A program made the position numbers and the translations under genes. From Gluconacetobacter aggeris (GTDB lineage Bacteria; Pseudomonadota; Alphaproteobacteria; Acetobacterales; Acetobacteraceae): a stretch of DNA of 64,000 nucleotides. The stretch is taken from contig NZ_JABEQD010000001.1 of assembly GCF_014174395.1 (NCBI RefSeq), forward strand, positions 310,001 through 374,000, in the 5' to 3' direction. The notes beneath the pieces were generated by a model. The model saw only the letters and a program-made list of their open reading frames with translations. It was not told the origin of the DNA and did not search any database. Shown one piece after another: positions 1-7,159 of the stretch; within the stretch, counting starts at the first letter, position 1, and each line of letters starts with the position of its first letter.

Positions 1-1121
1 CGTTCGTCCCACAACTGGCGCCGCGTCTGTTCCAGCGCCAGCGTCTTGACGGTGCGGATTCCGGCCACCGTTTCATACAATACGGCGCCGCGCCCCATGT
101 CGGCGGCCATCTTGCGCCCGACCAGTTGCCCGACCGGGCGCATGAAACCGAACACCACCAGGCCGATCATCCCGGCGGCGCAAATGGTCATCCAGGCCAT
201 GGGCGGGCTGAAATAGAACAGGAACGGCAGCACGACGACCAGCGTGAACAGGTCCAGCACCGTGTTCATCAGCTTGCCGGTCATGAAATCGCGCACCCTG
301 TAGATGGCGGATACCCGGCCGATCACCTGCCCGGCCTGCTCGCGCTCGAAGAATTCCAGCGGCAGGGACAGCAGCCGGTCGAACACCAGCAGCGAGATCC
401 TGGTATCCAGCCGCGTCGTCACCACCAGCGCCAGTTCCCGCCGCGCATAGGTCAGCAGGATCTCGTAGAAGCTCATCACGCCCAGGATCGCCGAAACCGA
501 GATCAGGGTGGCGAAGGAATGATAGCTCACCACCTTGTCGATCACCTGCATGACGATCAGCGGCGGGAAGATCGCCAGCACGCTCAGCACCATCGAGGCC
601 AGCAGGATGTCGCGCATCATCCGCTTCTCGCGCAGCACCACGCGGCCCAGCCACGCGGCGTCGATCGGCGCATCGGCCTCGCTCTGGTCGCGGCGACGCT
701 TGACCAGCAGCACGTCGCCCGTCCAGACCTGCGCCAGGCGCAGTTCGTCCAGCGGCACGGGGGGCGTGCCTTCATCGCCCAGCGGGTCGCGCAGCCACAC
801 GACGCCCCGGTCCGGGTCGCCCGCCACCATCAGCCCCGCCGAGCCGTCACGGAACATCAGCACCATGGGCGGCACGCTGCGCAGCCGCACCAGGTCGCGC
901 CAGCGCAGGCGCATGCCGCGCGCCACCGCGCCTTGGTCGTTCAGCCAGCGCGCCAACGACGCCGGCGAGGGCGTGACCTCGCCGGGTTCGGCGATGAAAT
1001 CGCGTACATCCATCGACAGGCCATGGAAGCGCGCCGCCGCGACCGCCGCATACAGGCGGATCATCGTCGGCGTCGGCCGCGCCCCTGTCTCCTGATCTGT
1101 TCCCTGATCTGGCTGCGCCAC
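1..1121 (-). CDS. Type I secretion ABC exporter, N-terminal part (runs off window)
   Basis: This is the beginning of an HlyB/LapB-type exporter, an inner-membrane ABC protein that with a membrane-fusion protein and an outer-membrane channel moves unfolded proteins out of the cell. About 373 residues are visible. Residues ~20-150 resemble the C39-peptidase-like domain of such exporters, but no Cys sits in the first helix where C39 peptidases have their nucleophile, so it is probably a non-cleaving substrate-binding version. The exporter membrane domain begins near residue 165 with clear hydrophobic helices. The ATPase lies outside the window. The GTG start has GAAGGA about 7 bases upstream and an in-frame TAG 36 bases before it. 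A small gene on the same strand lies 59 bases upstream, so the two may be co-transcribed. Family assignment rests on the membrane-domain pattern and overall order; the substrate is unknown. Confidence 0.8.
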   Translation of the reverse strand, partial: MAQPDQGTDQETGARPTPTMIRLYAAVAAARFHGLSMDVRDFIAEPGEVTPSPASLARWLNDQGAVARGMRLRWRDLVRLRSVPPMVLMFRDGSAGLMVAGDPDRGVVWLRDPLGDEGTPPVPLDELRLAQVWTGDVLLVKRRRDQSEADAPIDAAWLGRVVLREKRMMRDILLASMVLSVLAIFPPLIVMQVIDKVVSYHSFATLISVSAILGVMSFYEILLTYARRELALVVTTRLDTRISLLVFDRLLSLPLEFFEREQAGQVIGRVSAIYRVRDFMTGKLMNTVLDLFTLVVVLPFLFYFSPPMAWMTICAAGMIGLVVFGFMRPVGQLVGRKMAADMGRGAVLYETVAGIRTVKTLALEQTRRQLWDE

Positions 1122-1180
1122 GGATCGTCCTTCGCTGGTCCCGATGGCACGATCCTAGGGCCCGAAAGACGAATGGACGG

Positions 1181-1576
1181 TTAATGCCCCGCGTCGATGG
1201 AATGCCGGACGGAGCGATAACGCGCCACGACCACGCGATTTTCCTCCAGCGCCTGCCGCGTCCCCTCGCGCAGGGCCGCGGGCACCACCACCATCACGCG
1301 GTCGAACCACGGGCGCTGGCCGGTGACGCGGGCACGAAACAGATCGGCCAGCATGGCGGCGATCGCCCCGTCCGGCGTGCAGCAGACACAATTCGCGCCA
1401 TGACCGAAGGGCGTGGGCGCCGGCATGGCGACGATGCCCAGCCACTGACCGCCCTTGCCGCCATCATCGCCCGCGCCTCCCACGCGCAGCACCAGTGTCG
1501 CGCCATCGCCGGGCAGGTCGGCAAACATCGCGTCATCCACCAGTTCCAGCGGGATCAGCCCGTCACCGCGCTGCAT
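1181..1576 (-). CDS. Small CobW/COG0523-like CxCC protein
   Basis: A 131-residue protein with no signal peptide. Its middle reads NCVCCTPDG followed by a helix and WFDRVMVVVP. This matches the order in COG0523 (CobW/YjiA) GTPases, where a CxCC metal-binding motif precedes a helix and the FDRxVIExTG strand. The nucleotide-binding P-loop that starts those GTPases is absent, so this would be only the metal-motif segment. The start is set by GGAGGAG four bases before the ATG; a longer frame upstream has no comparable site. It precedes the exporter gene on the same strand by 59 bases. The relation to CobW is my reading of the motif and is not secure; otherwise it is a conserved-looking hypothetical protein. 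Confidence 0.6.
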   Translation of the reverse strand: MQRGDGLIPLELVDDAMFADLPGDGATLVLRVGGAGDDGGKGGQWLGIVAMPAPTPFGHGANCVCCTPDGAIAAMLADLFRARVTGQRPWFDRVMVVVPAALREGTRQALEENRVVVARYRSVRHSIDAGH

Positions 1577-1775
1577 GATGCTCCTCCCTGGCCATTCGTC
1601 GTCATGATAGCCGATCGCCCCCCGAGTCGCCATCTGGCAGGCCGCCCGTCGCCCCGGCTTTCCGAGGCATCATGAAAAACCGATAGAAGCATACAAACTA
1701 TTTAATTCATGGCTTTCCATTTTCATGGCCTGTTCACGCACGTCACAGGACATGAGCGAAATGAAGGACGCTTGC

Positions 1776-2588
1776 ATGATCGACCGCACACCCATCCAGA
1801 CCAGAACGACCTGGGGCGCCCGAATAGCGGCGGCCCTGCTCGCGATAACCATGGCGGCCATGCATGACGCGGCCGCAGCCGACAGCGACGCCGCCGCCCG
1901 GCCCACACAATCGTCTCTGATCGTTTCCTATCGCAGCACGCCAGCCGGACGGCCAGCCCTGCTGCGCACGCTGCGCGCCCAACTGGCACCCCGCCTGCAT
2001 ACATTGCAGGCCCAGGGCAGATTGACGCATTATCGCATCCTGTTCAGCCGCCTTGCCGATGCGAATAGCTGGGACGCGCTGTTGATTCTCGATTTCCGCA
2101 CCAGTGCGCAGGCGGCCTCCTGGCGGGCGGTCGATGCGGAAACACCGGCCGGGCTGGCCGCGACAGACCTGGCGAACGTAACGGCAGTGGAAAGCACCCC
2201 CTCCGATCCGGTCGGCAAGGGCGGCTCTGCCGATGATGGCCCGGACCCGGTCTACATGGTGGTTCCCTACGATTATTTCGTGCCGACGAAGGATTACGTC
2301 GCCTATGCCCGCTCCTATGTCTTTCCGCAGACCGACGGGTGGATCGCGGCCGGTGCCCTGAATGCCTACCAGCTCTACGTCGCCCGCTATGGCGCCGGCC
2401 GGAACTGGATGTCGATGCTGGTGCTGGCCTATCACGGCGATAACGGGCTGGACCGACGCAATGACGTCATCGCCGCCACCCGCAAGGCCTTGAACGCGAA
2501 CCCCGACTGGGCCGCCAGGGCAGCCGGCAAAGGCCATATCCGCACGGAAAAGGCCGTCATGATCGCGGATCTGATCGCCGGCGGCTGA
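1776..2588 (+). CDS. Secreted protein with two related alpha/beta halves
   Basis: A 270-residue exported protein of unknown function. Residues 1-35 form a signal peptide (basic start, hydrophobic run, AAAADS cleavage region). The mature part seems to hold two similar halves: a strand-helix-strand unit beginning SLIVSYRSTPAG, and a second beginning VYMVVPYDYFVPTKDY. Each is followed by a helix and a strand (DALLILDF; MSMLVLAY), as in dimeric ferredoxin-like (ABM-type) domains. That fold is inference. Of several in-frame ATGs I chose 1776 because AAGGA lies 8 bases before it; 1752 is the alternative. The gene converges with the next one across a stem-loop. Confidence 0.7.
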   Translation: MIDRTPIQTRTTWGARIAAALLAITMAAMHDAAAADSDAAARPTQSSLIVSYRSTPAGRPALLRTLRAQLAPRLHTLQAQGRLTHYRILFSRLADANSWDALLILDFRTSAQAASWRAVDAETPAGLAATDLANVTAVESTPSDPVGKGGSADDGPDPVYMVVPYDYFVPTKDYVAYARSYVFPQTDGWIAAGALNAYQLYVARYGAGRNWMSMLVLAYHGDNGLDRRNDVIAATRKALNANPDWAARAAGKGHIRTEKAVMIADLIAGG

Positions 2589-2596
2589 ATCCCTTC

Positions 2597-2629
2597 GGGG
2601 GAGACGATCGGAACCCGGCCGTCTCCCCC
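2597..2629. terminator. Stem-loop between convergent genes
   Basis: GGGGGAGACG (2597-2606) pairs perfectly with CGTCTCCCCC (2620-2629), a 10-bp GC-rich stem with a 13-base loop, directly after the stop of the upstream gene and before the stop of the convergent gene. There is no T-run, so termination efficiency is uncertain. Confidence 0.55.
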
Positions 2630-2641
2630 CTGGCTCCGCCT

Positions 2642-3121
2642 TTACTCGAACAGCGCGCCTTCGCTGGGAATGTTCTTCTCCAGTTCCGAACGGACCTCAA
2701 GCGCGCGCCTCAGGGCCTCGACCTCATCGGGCACCGCATTCAGCCGCATCTGGTCGACCATCATACCGACGGTCCGTCCCTGGGCATCGTTCAACGTCAT
2801 GGCAACTTCATAGACATTCTTCTGCGGCAGGCGCGCCACCATGATCTTGGGCTTGCCGATCAGTGCCAGGTCGCCCTTGCTGGACGGCTTGCCGATCCGC
2901 GCCTGATCGTTGCAGGCGATGATGACATTGTTCTTGCTGCCCGGCACCGTCGCATGCACGCCCAGAAGCACCATGTCGTCATGCCGCATGGCGATCTGCT
3001 GCACCAGCGTCTGCGCAGTCGGGGCATGGACCGGATCGTAATGCACCGGCGCTTTCGTATCCGCCATGGCCGCACCGGCCGCGAGGCACGTGAACGCAAA
3101 CGCGATGTATGCTGATTTCAT
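2642..3121 (-). CDS. Secreted hypothetical protein
   Basis: A 159-residue exported protein I do not recognise. Residues 1-20 form a typical signal peptide (MKSAYIAFAFTCLAAGAAMA, cleavage before DTK). The mature part contains strands alternating with short charged stretches and ends with a basic/acidic helix (EVEALRRALEVRSELEKNI). The start at 3121 is chosen because it is the only one giving a signal peptide at the N-terminus; the frame stays open 36 codons further upstream but that extension is not signal-like. The mature sequence recalls small periplasmic sensor-like domains found near redox genes, but no function can be assigned. It is divergent from the cytochrome c gene across an AT-rich gap. 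Confidence 0.7.
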   Translation of the reverse strand: MKSAYIAFAFTCLAAGAAMADTKAPVHYDPVHAPTAQTLVQQIAMRHDDMVLLGVHATVPGSKNNVIIACNDQARIGKPSSKGDLALIGKPKIMVARLPQKNVYEVAMTLNDAQGRTVGMMVDQMRLNAVPDEVEALRRALEVRSELEKNIPSEGALFE

Positions 3122-3503
3122 CAGACGAAGACCTTTTTTTGAATACGGAAATATGGCCGTATCGACGACAGGGACAGGCGTATGGCCCACACCTGCCGCC
3201 GGACGGCGTGCATGCATTACCATCGACAAGATACAATAATTATTAAATTTGCTTTATAGAAAACAATCTATGCAAAATTATAATCTGAAATCCCGAAATG
3301 GATTCGAATATGAGAATTTTCAATCTCCAATAAAGACATTATCACGACGACACCTTCCAGAGGAACCATCCAAAACGGAGGATCGTCCAACGACCATATT
3401 TCGTGAATGTTTTTTGAATATCGCTTGTATCCGAAACCATGTTCTCGCGATGCCCGATGCGCCCATTTACACTTCCGATACAAAATCGAAAGGCTGACGC
3501 GCA
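3122..3503. other. AT-rich divergent intergenic region
   Basis: This 382-base gap between a leftward secreted-protein gene and the rightward cytochrome c gene is strikingly AT-rich from about 3230 to 3420 compared with its GC-rich neighbours. It must hold the promoters for both genes. I see no convincing operator or coding region; an open frame at 3249-3499 has no recognisable protein features. Confidence 0.5.
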
Positions 3504-3935
3504 ATGTCGAAAAGAATGTTCCTGTTCCTGACCCTGTCGACCCTGACGGGCGGACTCCCCGTGATCACCATGTGCGGCGCCGCGGAGACACCATTCGCCA
3601 CCCTGGTGCAACATGGCGATCGTGCGCGCGGCCGCGACCTGGCGGACGGCATGTGTTCCGAATGCCATAATTTCGATCGCGGCGGCGCGGCAATGATCGG
3701 ACCGAACCTTTATGCCATACAAGGCCGCCCGGTCGCCTCCATGGCCGATTTCAATTTTTCGCCTGCCCTGCTCGCGCACAAATCGCAAGTCTGGACCGTC
3801 GACACGCTCTCCGCCTGGCTGAAAAACCCGGCCGCCTTCGCGCCGGGCACACGCATGGCGTTTGACGGCATCACGGATGATCGGGACCGGGCGGATATCG
3901 TGGCCTATCTGGACAGCCTGTCCGACAGGAAATGA
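3504..3935 (+). CDS. Class I cytochrome c, periplasmic
   Basis: A 143-residue mono-heme cytochrome c that would carry electrons in the periplasm. An N-terminal hydrophobic stretch (residues 5-25) is a signal peptide. The heme-attachment motif is C51-S-E-C54-H55, and M118 in GTRMAF is the likely axial ligand. The C-terminal helix ending DIVAYLDSLS is characteristic of class I cytochromes, and the overall size fits cytochrome c2-like proteins. It converges with the cytochrome b561 gene only 10 bases away, next to a di-heme peroxidase gene, so it may donate electrons to that peroxidase or take them from b561. The partnership is inference from position. Confidence 0.88.
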   Translation: MSKRMFLFLTLSTLTGGLPVITMCGAAETPFATLVQHGDRARGRDLADGMCSECHNFDRGGAAMIGPNLYAIQGRPVASMADFNFSPALLAHKSQVWTVDTLSAWLKNPAAFAPGTRMAFDGITDDRDRADIVAYLDSLSDRK

Positions 3936-3945
3936 TCGGCACCCG

Positions 3946-4488
3946 TCACCGGGGGCGGAGACGCGGCAGCATCCGCCCCAGCGTATCGTCGCGCCTCACC
4001 AGATGATGCCACAGGGCGGCGCCGGCATGGCCGCATGCCAGCACGATGATGGCCCACGCACCATAATGATGCAGCCAGGCCAGGGCATTATGCCAGGACC
4101 GATCCAGCCGGCAGGCGCCGCAGCTTATGTTGGCGCCAAAGACGTAAAGCGGATGGGTGCCCGTCAATCGCCAGGCGACCCCATCGATCACTTCGGCAAT
4201 CAGCAGGCCGTATAACAGCGCATGAACCCCCGGCACCAGCCGGCCAGGCAGGGGCGGCATACCGGTCCGGCGTGTCCAGCGCCAATACAGACGCACCAGA
4301 AGAAGCAGCGCGAACGCCACCCCGACACTGGTATGAATATTGCGGGCCGTCGCTTTCCAGACCGGCCCGAACCAGCCCCAGCTTTCGCCCATGGCGAATT
4401 GCAGGATCACGATGGCGGCGGTGATCCAGTGCAGCCGGCGCGTCACAGGATCGTAGGAAAGAGAGGGAGGATTCTGCATCGTGATCAT
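3946..4488 (-). CDS. Cytochrome b561
   Basis: A 180-residue inner-membrane di-heme cytochrome b561 of the bacterial type, which passes electrons between the quinone pool and periplasmic acceptors. Four transmembrane helices can be seen: about residues 18-38, 50-70, 85-105 and 140-162. Candidate heme-ligand histidines lie in TRRLHWITA, NIHTSVG, and late in HHYGAWAIIVLACGHAGAALWHH. An extra segment carries two Cys (ISCGACRLD) in the periplasmic loop between helices 3 and 4. Its ATG overlaps the stop of the upstream peroxidase gene (ATGA), so translation is very likely coupled. The context suggests that it supplies or removes electrons for the di-heme peroxidase. Confidence 0.88.
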   Translation of the reverse strand: MITMQNPPSLSYDPVTRRLHWITAAIVILQFAMGESWGWFGPVWKATARNIHTSVGVAFALLLLVRLYWRWTRRTGMPPLPGRLVPGVHALLYGLLIAEVIDGVAWRLTGTHPLYVFGANISCGACRLDRSWHNALAWLHHYGAWAIIVLACGHAGAALWHHLVRRDDTLGRMLPRLRPR

Positions 4489-5753
4489 TTCGCTTGGACC
4501 GACGGAATCCGATAGCCGTCGGTCAGGGTTTTCAAAAAGGCCACCAGGTCATCGACCTCGCGTTCCGAAAGAATCGGCCTGCCACCGCGTGTCTGGGCGG
4601 CGAAAGGCATGTCCGCTCGGTCCACGTTTCCGCGCAGATCGGGCGGCAGCCCGTCATAGGGCAGCGCCGCATCCTGCCGTCCATACCATCGATCGGGGTC
4701 GGTATCACGGGTGACATAGAATTCGACGACGTCGCGCAGGCTTTTCAGCGCCCCGTTATGGAAGAAGACATGCCGGCTGGCAACATTTCGCAAAGTCGGC
4801 GTCATGAACAGCCCGCAATACGCCCGATTGGCCGGGTCGCGCGCCAGGGTCAGGTCGGCGCGTAGCGGGCCGCACAGCCCCATGTCGTAGCCCCTGTGGC
4901 CGGCCGGTGCGTTATCCGGATTGGCGGGAACACCGATATCCTTGAAGAAGAAATCGGTGAACTGACCCACCGATGTCGCGCCGTCGCGTCCCGGCCCCTG
5001 GCCGGCCGTGTGACATGATGCACAGTTCGCACGGTCGGCATCGTTGAACAGCGCCATGCCCCGCTGTTCCTGCGCGCTCAGTGTCGCCTGGCCGCGCGTA
5101 TAGAAATCATATTTGCTGCTATAGGGGTGAAAGGACGTATCCTCATGCTGGAAAGCCGCCAGCGCCGTCCCCATCGCCTGGACCAGGCGATCGGGCGTGG
5201 CGAATATGTCCGCGCCGAATAATTTGGTAAATGTTTGCACATAGTCCGGATTGCGCCGCACGCGCGCGCGGACCGCCGCGAGGTCGGGGTTCGCCATTTC
5301 GAAAGGGGTAGTCAGCGGGCTGGCCGACTGCGCCGCCACCGATGGCATGCGACCGTCCCAATCATAGCCGCCACCGGGACCACTGGCCGATTCATCCGGA
5401 TTCTCCAAAGACACCGAGAAATCCGGATTTTCATCCCTGTATGTCAGGGTCGGGACGGCCCGGATTCCGGCCCGATCCAGGGCCGCGCCTCCCATCTGCA
5501 CCCGCCGGGCATTGGCGGGTGCATAATGATTGGCCGGATCATGGCAACTGGCACAGGATTGCCGGCCGGAGGCCGACAGTCCGGAATCGAAGAATAATTG
5601 TCGGCCCAGCAGGGCAGCAGGCGACAGCCCGCCTGCCGCCCGCACGGTACCGGCGCCGCAGGGCGCGGACAGCAGGATAGCCAGCACGCACCACCCGGCG
5701 ATCCGCCCGGCGGACCGGCTCGCCTTACCCGTGCGTCCCCGCCCGCCTGCCAT
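4485..5753 (-). CDS. Di-heme cytochrome c peroxidase family protein
   Basis: A 422-residue periplasmic di-heme enzyme of the bacterial cytochrome c peroxidase/MauG superfamily. A signal peptide spans about residues 15-40. The two c-type heme sites are C67-A-S-C70-H71 and C244-A-S-C247-H248. True peroxidases reduce H2O2; other family members oxidise protein or small-molecule substrates, and the sequence alone does not separate these. The preferred ATG start at 5753 shares one base with the TGA of the upstream phosphoesterase gene (TGATG), and its own TGA overlaps the start of cytochrome b561. This three-gene coupling suggests one complex or pathway. An in-frame TTG one codon earlier is a less likely start. 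Confidence 0.9.
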   Translation of the reverse strand: MAGGRGRTGKASRSAGRIAGWCVLAILLSAPCGAGTVRAAGGLSPAALLGRQLFFDSGLSASGRQSCASCHDPANHYAPANARRVQMGGAALDRAGIRAVPTLTYRDENPDFSVSLENPDESASGPGGGYDWDGRMPSVAAQSASPLTTPFEMANPDLAAVRARVRRNPDYVQTFTKLFGADIFATPDRLVQAMGTALAAFQHEDTSFHPYSSKYDFYTRGQATLSAQEQRGMALFNDADRANCASCHTAGQGPGRDGATSVGQFTDFFFKDIGVPANPDNAPAGHRGYDMGLCGPLRADLTLARDPANRAYCGLFMTPTLRNVASRHVFFHNGALKSLRDVVEFYVTRDTDPDRWYGRQDAALPYDGLPPDLRGNVDRADMPFAAQTRGGRPILSEREVDDLVAFLKTLTDGYRIPSVQAK

Positions 5754-7018
5754 CAATGTGCCGCCAGGGCGAACATCCTGACCATCGGCACGACCGGCGT
5801 CTGCACGAACGCGCCATCGGCCGGCTGGACGGCCGTTCCGTCATTGGCATGGCCGATATGCTCGGCGATGCCGAACGCATCCTCCATCGTGCGCAGCAGC
5901 GAATAGTGATTATAGGGCGTGTCGTCCTGCACGCCGCGCACACCGTGATTGGTGATCACCAGCATGGGAATGCGTCCGCCACCCTGATTGACCACGCCCT
6001 TGTGCGGCTGTCCGGCAGCGACCGGATGATAGCCGCAGCAGCCCTGTATGCCGGCGCCACCGCTGTCATCCTCGTCGAACGTGACCACGATCGCCACATT
6101 CATCCTGGACTTCCATTGGGGCGAAGCCTGGATATGATCCACCAGGGTCTGGACATAATTGTCGCCTGTCGTCAGCAGCGGCGACGGTCCGTAGCCACGG
6201 CCCTTGCACTCGGGGTGGTCGTTCATGGGGCCGGACGGACCATGATCGTCATGACACTGGTCAGGCACGAAATAGGCGAAACGCGGCAGCTTGCCCGTCG
6301 CCAGGTCGTTGAAGAAGGCCTGCTCGCCGCGATTGTGCGCGTGGAAATCCGCCGCCTCGCGGATATCGTCGAAATTGACCGATGGATTATGCTTGGACGC
6401 ATACAGGCCGCGCACGTCGGCAGTGGTATCGTCCGATGCCGGATAGGTGGGCATTTCCGGCATGCTTTCGCCAGTCTGCGGATTGGTGGGCATGCTCTGG
6501 CTGTACATCGACCAGGAAATGCCAGCCTTGTTCAGTTGCGCAAAGAAATTCGGCACCGTGAAATGGTGCGCGACATAGGCCTTGTTCTTCTTGATGCCGT
6601 TACAGGGCCGGTTCATCGGCGCCATATCCGGCTTGCCGGCCACGATCGCCTTGTCGGCCGGCAGCGACGTGCCGTCGGCCTGGCAGTACCAGCCATCGTC
6701 ATCCAGGACACCTTCCTGATCGCCGGCCATCATGGCGATATAGTTCGGTTCGCTGGGGTGGGTGATCCCGTAATAGGACGTGGCCGAATTATAAGTTCGC
6801 GCCAGTTCCGTCATATGGGGCGAGCTGGCCGGATCGGCACCGATGATTTCGCCATACTGGCGATTTTCCATCTCGATGACGATGATATTGTCGTAATGCG
6901 GCACGCCTTCCAGCATCGGAGCTGCGTGATGCGCGGCATGAGCCTGCTGGCCCGCCGCGAGCGCCGAAGTCACGAGCAGAGTAGCCCCGAGACGGCTGAA
7001 GATCGATCGCTTGGTCAT
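5753..7018 (-). CDS. Secreted phosphoesterase (AcpA / phospholipase C-like family)
   Basis: A 421-residue exported protein of the phosphoesterase family within the alkaline-phosphatase superfamily, which includes bacterial acid phosphatase AcpA and phosphatidylcholine-type phospholipase C. A signal peptide (residues ~5-27, ending QQAHAA) is followed by IIVIEMENRQYGEI, where the Glu-Asn pair is the usual metal-binding start of the fold. Further family-like signatures are HPSEPNYIAMMAGD, a Cys-containing stretch around the middle, and VTFDEDDSGG late in the protein, the second metal-binding acidic cluster. The start at 7018 has AAGG five bases upstream; an ATG at 7036 is possible. It is the first gene of an overlapping operon with the peroxidase and cytochrome b561. 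The substrate is unknown. Confidence 0.85.
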   Translation of the reverse strand: MTKRSIFSRLGATLLVTSALAAGQQAHAAHHAAPMLEGVPHYDNIIVIEMENRQYGEIIGADPASSPHMTELARTYNSATSYYGITHPSEPNYIAMMAGDQEGVLDDDGWYCQADGTSLPADKAIVAGKPDMAPMNRPCNGIKKNKAYVAHHFTVPNFFAQLNKAGISWSMYSQSMPTNPQTGESMPEMPTYPASDDTTADVRGLYASKHNPSVNFDDIREAADFHAHNRGEQAFFNDLATGKLPRFAYFVPDQCHDDHGPSGPMNDHPECKGRGYGPSPLLTTGDNYVQTLVDHIQASPQWKSRMNVAIVVTFDEDDSGGAGIQGCCGYHPVAAGQPHKGVVNQGGGRIPMLVITNHGVRGVQDDTPYNHYSLLRTMEDAFGIAEHIGHANDGTAVQPADGAFVQTPVVPMVRMFALAAH

Positions 7019-7104
7019 GACTACCTTGTTTTTCATTCGTGAAACACGGCCGGGGAACATGTTTCCTTGCAGGATTCCGTCATACTGCCCCGACCGGACC
7101 GCCA

Positions 7105-7124
7105 GAAGGACGAAAACGCCCTTC
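7105..7124 (-). terminator. Possible weak stem-loop after TonB receptor gene
   Basis: GAAGGACG (7105-7112) and CGCCCTTC (7117-7124) can form an 8-bp stem with one wobble pair in the RNA of the minus strand, closing a four-base loop. It lies between the receptor gene and the phosphoesterase gene and could reduce read-through. No T-run follows. Confidence 0.3.
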
Positions 7125-7159
7125 CAGCATGAACTTTTTCGGACATTATTGACTGGAAT

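Noticed and set aside
3249-3497. Open frame of 82 codons in the AT-rich gap
   Set aside because: No ribosome site, no signal peptide or domain, and it ends just before the cytochrome c start; more likely promoter DNA.
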